From: Methylotenera sp.
GTDB lineage: Bacteria; Pseudomonadota; Gammaproteobacteria; Burkholderiales; Methylophilaceae
Length of the DNA: 64,000 bases
Assembly: GCA_013141075.1 (NCBI GenBank)
Contig: JABFRQ010000003.1
Span: 222,191-286,190, forward strand
Reading direction: 5' to 3'
Numbering within the stretch: the stretch's first letter is position 1; the number at the start of each line of letters is the position of its first letter. The notes beneath the pieces are model-generated. The model saw only the letters and a program-made list of their open reading frames with translations. It made no database searches and had not been told where the DNA came from. Positions 60,081 through 64,000 of the stretch are shown piece after piece. The translations under genes were made by a program, and so were the position numbers.

Positions 60081-61442
60081 TTAATGCACATGGGGTTTGC
60101 CTTGGGGCTTGGCATTGGGGTCTATCGGTTGCGGGTCTAAGGTCGCAATCGTTAGGTTGTCTTTTAACAAATATTTGCTTGCCACTGCTTGCACTTGCTC
60201 AGGCGTTACGGCACGCAATTTATTTGAATAATCATCTAAAATTTTCCAGCTAAAACCAATCGTTTCTACTGTACCAATCTGCATCGCTTGATAAAACATC
60301 GAATCGCGCTGATATACATCCGCCGCGATTACGCCTGCCTTAATACGGTCTAGCTCTTCAACCGTTACGCCTGATGTTTTAATTTTTTCAATTTGCTGTA
60401 GCAAGGCGACCTCAAGCTCCGCCACAGTTTTGCCTTCGCTTGGCGTACCATCAAGCTCAAACAAACTTAATCTGCCACGCGATAATAAATCGTAGCCTGC
60501 ACTTGCATCTACCGCCAATCGCGTTTCGCGTACCAATTGTTGATTCAACCTTGCCGCAGAGTTACCACTTAGCACCCCTGCCAATACTTCAAGCGCATAC
60601 GGCTCCCAGTCTTTATCTGCGTCTTTTAAAGCGGGCACGTGATACCCCATAAGCAAATACGCTTGTTTAGCAGGTGCTTTTATCACCAATCGGCGCTCGC
60701 CAATTTGTGCGGGCTCCACTTGCGGTTTGCGTGCAGGCAATACTTTTGGTTTTAGCTTGCCAAAATATTGTTGCGCTAATTTGTATACTTCATCCGCCTT
60801 TACGTCACCCACCACTACTAGCGTGGCGTTATTGGGCGCGTACCAAGTGTGATACCACTCGCGCGCATCTTCAAACGTCATGTTTTCAAGGTCGTTCATA
60901 AAGCCAACCACAGGGCGAGAATACGGATGCGCGCGGTAAATAGTGCCTTGAAACGCCTCATTCACTAGCGATTGCGGCTTGTCGTCGGTGCGCCAACGGC
61001 GCTCTTCCATCACTACTTTAATTTCTTTATCAAAATCCGCCTTGGTTAAATTTAAATTCGCCATGCGGTCGGCTTCTAACTTAAAAGAAAGTGGCAAATG
61101 GGATTTTTCTAATTGCTGAAAATAACAAGTGTAATCGGTGCTGGTAAAGGCGTTTTCTTTACCACCAGCTGCCGCAATGAGGCGTGAAAACTGCCCAGCT
61201 GGCACCTTGTGCGTGCCTTTAAACATCATGTGTTCAAGCACATGGGCTACGCCAGTTTTGCCGTTTACTTCATCAATACTACCTGCGCGATACCACACTT
61301 GCGACACCACCACAGGCGAGCGATGATCTTCTTGCACTAGAATTTTTAAACCATTATCAAGCTTAAATTCTTGCACTGAAACGCCTGCAAAACTGCTGAT
61401 GGGTAACGCTAACATTAACAACATTAAACTTTTAATACGCAT
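60081..61442 (-). CDS. M16-family zinc peptidase (catalytic subunit)
   Basis: A 453-residue exported peptidase. The signal peptide (about 1-19) runs RIKSLMLLMLALPISSFA. The zinc motif is HVLEHMMFKGTH near residue 57, with the distal Glu in KVVMEERRWRTDD near 130. The second half ends with the Arg/Tyr region (SRGRLSLFELDG). The ATG at 61442 is preferred, with GGAG ten bases ahead; an ATG six codons upstream lacks a ribosome site. It is the first of the two M16 genes. Confidence 0.92.
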   Translation of the reverse strand: MRIKSLMLLMLALPISSFAGVSVQEFKLDNGLKILVQEDHRSPVVVSQVWYRAGSIDEVNGKTGVAHVLEHMMFKGTHKVPAGQFSRLIAAAGGKENAFTSTDYTCYFQQLEKSHLPLSFKLEADRMANLNLTKADFDKEIKVVMEERRWRTDDKPQSLVNEAFQGTIYRAHPYSRPVVGFMNDLENMTFEDAREWYHTWYAPNNATLVVVGDVKADEVYKLAQQYFGKLKPKVLPARKPQVEPAQIGERRLVIKAPAKQAYLLMGYHVPALKDADKDWEPYALEVLAGVLSGNSAARLNQQLVRETRLAVDASAGYDLLSRGRLSLFELDGTPSEGKTVAELEVALLQQIEKIKTSGVTVEELDRIKAGVIAADVYQRDSMFYQAMQIGTVETIGFSWKILDDYSNKLRAVTPEQVQAVASKYLLKDNLTIATLDPQPIDPNAKPQGKPHVH

Positions 61443-61723
61443 ACTGATGCCGCTCCACATTATTTGTTTTATTCAATCGCAAGATTGACTCAATTTGGGC
61501 TTAATTATAGCGCGCCTAGCTATTGCAACTCGCCTTCTTTCAAACAGATTTTTTTAAGGCTCACAATGTGACACATGCAATGCGCGGTTAGTTCAGATAA
61601 AGCATTATTACCAAAAAGTATATACATACAATAAAAAAGTATTTTAAATTATTTAATTTGCTTGGTATTGTGCACACCTTAGTATAAAAACATGACCAAA
61701 AATTATTAAAATAGGGCAACCCA

Positions 61724-62986
61724 ATGAAATTCTCTTACAAGCTTTTCCCACTGTTTATATTATTAGCAGCAACTGAAGCTAACGCTACCGATGGTTACTT
61801 TGCACATGGCTACGGCGTAAAATCTCTAGGCATGGGTGGCGTGGGCATTGCGTTACCGCAAGATGCGCTGGCCGCCGCAGCCAACCCAGCAGGCATGGGC
61901 TTAATCGGCAACCGTGTTGATTTTGGCGTAACTTGGTTTAGGCCTGTGCGTGAATCTGAGCTAGTGAATACCGCTGGCGGCTCAAAGGCTTTAGATGGCA
62001 CTTACGATGCGAATGATAGCCAAAACTTTTTCATTCCAGAGTTCGGTTATAACCGCCAAATTAACCCAAATTTAACGCTGGGCGTAAGCGTTTACGGCAA
62101 TGGCGGCATGAATACCGATTACAAAAATGGCATTCCATTATTTGGCAGCGCTGGTAGCGCAGGCGTAGATTTAGCGCAGCTAATTATTGCGCCAACAGCC
62201 ACTTGGAAACTTACGCCTACGCAAACCATAGGCGTATCACTAAACCTTGCTTATCAACGTTTTGAAGCTAAAGGCTTGCAAGGTTTTGTTCCATTTAGCA
62301 CTGATGGCGCAAATCTAACGAATCGCGGCCATGATAATTCTTACGGCGCAGGTGTGCATATTGGCTGGATAGGCCAAATTAACGATACAGTTACCCTAGG
62401 CGCCACTTACCAAAGCCGCACTTACATGAGCAAGTTTGATAAATATAAAGGCTTATTTGCAGAGCAAGGCGACTTTGATATTCCATCTACTTACGGCATT
62501 GGTATTGCGGTAAAAGCCACGCCAGCGCTAACTTTAGCTGCTGATGTGCAACGCATTAACTACAGCGATATCGCCTCAGTGGGCAATGCTTCACTCGCTA
62601 ATTTAGGCAATGGCCTAGGAAGCAATAACGGTGCGGGCTTTGGCTGGCATGATGTAACGGCGGTTAAGCTTGGCGCAAGTTACGCATATAACCAAAACTT
62701 AACCGTGCGTGCAGGTTACAACCATGTGAATCAGCCCATTCGCAGCGGCGATACTTTTTTCAATATACTTGCACCAGGCGTAGTTGAAGACCACCTAACA
62801 TTGGGCGCAACCTATGTATTGCCAAATAAAGCTGAGCTTTCTTTCGCCTACATGCACGCGTTTGAAAATACGGTGAATGGCGTCAATTCAATACCAAATT
62901 CCCCAAGCGCGCCACTTGGCGGTGGCAATGCCAACCTAAAAATGTACCAAGATTCAATCGGCATTGCCTACGGCTGGCAACTTTAG
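61724..62986 (+). CDS. OmpP1/FadL-family outer membrane protein
   Basis: A 420-residue beta-barrel for long-chain fatty acids or other hydrophobic substrates. The signal peptide (about 1-21, LFPLFILLAATEANA) is followed by the FadL N-terminal hatch pattern: DGYFAHGYGVKSLGMGGVGI and ANPAGMGLIGNRVDFG. Repeated strands with aromatic ends run to the C-terminus (IGIAYGWQL). The 263-base upstream gap holds the promoter region and no gene. In a methylotroph the substrate could be aromatic or lipid; that is not known. Confidence 0.93.
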   Translation: MKFSYKLFPLFILLAATEANATDGYFAHGYGVKSLGMGGVGIALPQDALAAAANPAGMGLIGNRVDFGVTWFRPVRESELVNTAGGSKALDGTYDANDSQNFFIPEFGYNRQINPNLTLGVSVYGNGGMNTDYKNGIPLFGSAGSAGVDLAQLIIAPTATWKLTPTQTIGVSLNLAYQRFEAKGLQGFVPFSTDGANLTNRGHDNSYGAGVHIGWIGQINDTVTLGATYQSRTYMSKFDKYKGLFAEQGDFDIPSTYGIGIAVKATPALTLAADVQRINYSDIASVGNASLANLGNGLGSNNGAGFGWHDVTAVKLGASYAYNQNLTVRAGYNHVNQPIRSGDTFFNILAPGVVEDHLTLGATYVLPNKAELSFAYMHAFENTVNGVNSIPNSPSAPLGGGNANLKMYQDSIGIAYGWQL

Positions 62987-63006
62987 TTTATCATTAGCAG
63001 TCGAAC

Positions 63007-63037
63007 AGCCACGGGCTTTAGGTTTCGTGGCTTTTTT
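63007..63037 (+). terminator. Terminator after the FadL-like gene
   Basis: Stem AGCCACG / CGTGGCT with a 12-base loop, then TTTTTT. Confidence 0.88.
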
Positions 63038-63055
63038 ATTTTTTTAGGTATTCAT

Positions 63056-63490
63056 ATGACCATAGATTGGACTAATTTCACACCTTGGGCATCACTTGCG
63101 GGCGGCGCGCTCATTGGGCTGGCAGCATCCATACTGATTCTTATGAATGGCCGCATTGCGGGCATTTCTGGCATTGTTGGCGGCCTTATTAAACCGCGTT
63201 TACATGATGCAGGCTGGCGTGTAGCTTTTGTCGCGGGGCTTATTGCCGCACCATTGTTGTGGCAGTTATTTACAGCGCTACCCAATATACAAATTGATGC
63301 CAGCTACGGCGTGCTGGCTATTGCGGGTATCATTGTTGGTTTTGGCACACGTTATGGCTCAGGCTGCACCAGCGGGCATGGCGTGTGCGGCATGTCACGC
63401 ATGTCGCCCCGCTCAATTGTTGCTACGCTTAGTTTTATGTTGGCGGGCTTTGTTACGGTATATATTGTGCGTCACATTTTAGGGGCGTAA
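63056..63490 (+). CDS. YeeE/YedE-family transporter half, first
   Basis: A 144-residue membrane protein with four hydrophobic segments. The family signature with conserved Cys is [20 protein letters not shown] near residue 100. Full-length YeeE (TsuA) takes up thiosulfate; here, as in many beta- and gammaproteobacteria, two half-size genes lie in tandem. A role in sulfur compound uptake is inferred from the family. It is separated from the second half by two bases. Confidence 0.85.
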   Translation: MTIDWTNFTPWASLAGGALIGLAASILILMNGRIAGISGIVGGLIKPRLHDAGWRVAFVAGLIAAPLLWQLFTALPNIQIDASYGVLAIAGIIVGFGTRYGSGCTSGHGVCGMSRMSPRSIVATLSFMLAGFVTVYIVRHILGA

Positions 63491-63492
63491 TT

Positions 63493-63936
63493 ATGTTGAA
63501 TAAAAATAATGTATTTGCATTATTAGCGGGCTTAATTTTTGGCTTAGGTCTTATTTTAGCGGGCATGGCAAACCCTGCCATTGTGCTCGGCTTTCTTGAT
63601 ATCGCAGGCGCGTGGAACCCATCGCTAGCACTTGTAATGGCGGGGGCAATTGCCGTTGGCATCGTCACCTTTACCTTGGCTGGCAAACGCGATTTAAGCT
63701 TACTCGGCTTACCCATGCACATACCCACCACGCGGCACATTGATAAACGCTTAGTTGTAGGCGGCCTATTATTTGGCATTGGCTGGGGCTTGGCAGGCAT
63801 TTGCCCTGGCCCTGCGGTAGTATTGCTAGGTGCGGGCAGCGTTAAAGGCACAGTATTTTTAGTTGCCATGCTAGCTGGTATGGCGATTTTTGAAGCCTAC
63901 GAAATTCACCGTTTGCGCCATCATAAAAGTGCTTGA
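63493..63936 (+). CDS. YeeE/YedE-family transporter half, second (DUF6691-like)
   Basis: A 147-residue membrane protein with four hydrophobic segments and the signature GICPGPAVVLLGAG near residue 110, including the conserved Cys. Early residues ALLAGLIFGLGLILAGMANP match the family. It forms a pair with the preceding gene and probably combines with it into one transporter. Confidence 0.85.
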   Translation: MLNKNNVFALLAGLIFGLGLILAGMANPAIVLGFLDIAGAWNPSLALVMAGAIAVGIVTFTLAGKRDLSLLGLPMHIPTTRHIDKRLVVGGLLFGIGWGLAGICPGPAVVLLGAGSVKGTVFLVAMLAGMAIFEAYEIHRLRHHKSA

Positions 63937-63988
63937 GGCCTTTTCACGTAGGCTAATTTCTTAAACCTTTAAGAACCTCACGTACACT

Positions 63989-64000
63989 CGTCATTCCCGC
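63989..64000. repeat. REP element cut by the window end
   Basis: CGTCATTCCCGC, the first arm of the 59859-type repeat; the rest lies outside. Confidence 0.55.

Overview
This window reads as the chromosome of a betaproteobacterium, most likely a Methylophilaceae member (Methylotenera or Methylophilus type). The support is protein flavour and gene order: ispE / tRNA-Gln / prs / rplY / pth / ychF, grpE-dnaK-dnaJ, an edd-eda Entner-Doudoroff pair and a bioBFHCD biotin cluster. The genus is an inference; no rRNA lies in the window.

Layout. 1-1340: end of an M48 protease with TPRs and a small membrane protein. 1541-6199: biotin genes bioB-F-H-C-D on the minus strand, without bioA. 6318-8071: comF, trmL and an unknown. 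8115-10923: minus-strand rhodanese-grxC-secB-SH3-gpsA. 11061-18445: gpmI, envC-like, ispE, tRNA-Gln, prs, rplY, pth, ychF. 18668-27041: an 8.3-kb integrated element in a tRNA-Met gene, bounded by 47-bp direct repeats. 27151-33892: a type I restriction-modification locus (hsdM, GIY-YIG, hsdS, fic, hsdR). 34072-38956: recN, nadK, hrcA, hemH. 39043-42123: a small surface-polysaccharide / lipid A group (O-antigen ligase-like, GT2, LpxO-like). 42209-45667: HAD phosphatase and eda/edd. 45883-50688: an LpxL/HtrB-like acyltransferase, then grpE, dnaK, dnaJ. 51009-55835: a CreB/CreC-like two-component system, creD with cre-tag operators, and an M23 protein. 55893-61442: GIY-YIG, gloA, ferredoxin, coaD, rsmD and a pair of M16 proteases. 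61724-63936: FadL-like porin and two YeeE/YedE half-transporters.

The most interesting part is the tRNA-Met element. Integrase, AlpA-like regulator, primase-helicase fusion, iteron cluster and a DUF5681-like small protein follow in the order known from Gram-negative phage-inducible chromosomal islands. A probable cargo module (membrane protein, XRE regulator, exported protein) sits at the far end. Matching 28-bp repeats lie just inside both ends and look like integrase arm sites. The restriction locus directly abuts attR, so this tRNA is probably a defence and mobile-element hotspot.

The window is also rich in intergenic repeats. One family of ~100-nt imperfect hairpins sits 0-2 bases after the stop codon of three unrelated genes, always in the sense orientation. 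A second family is a short stem-loop with a fixed loop sequence and changing stems. A third, REP-like family ('GTTCGCCCTGAGC...GTCGAAGG') has entered the reading frames of hsdM, hsdR and the GIY-YIG gene without breaking them.
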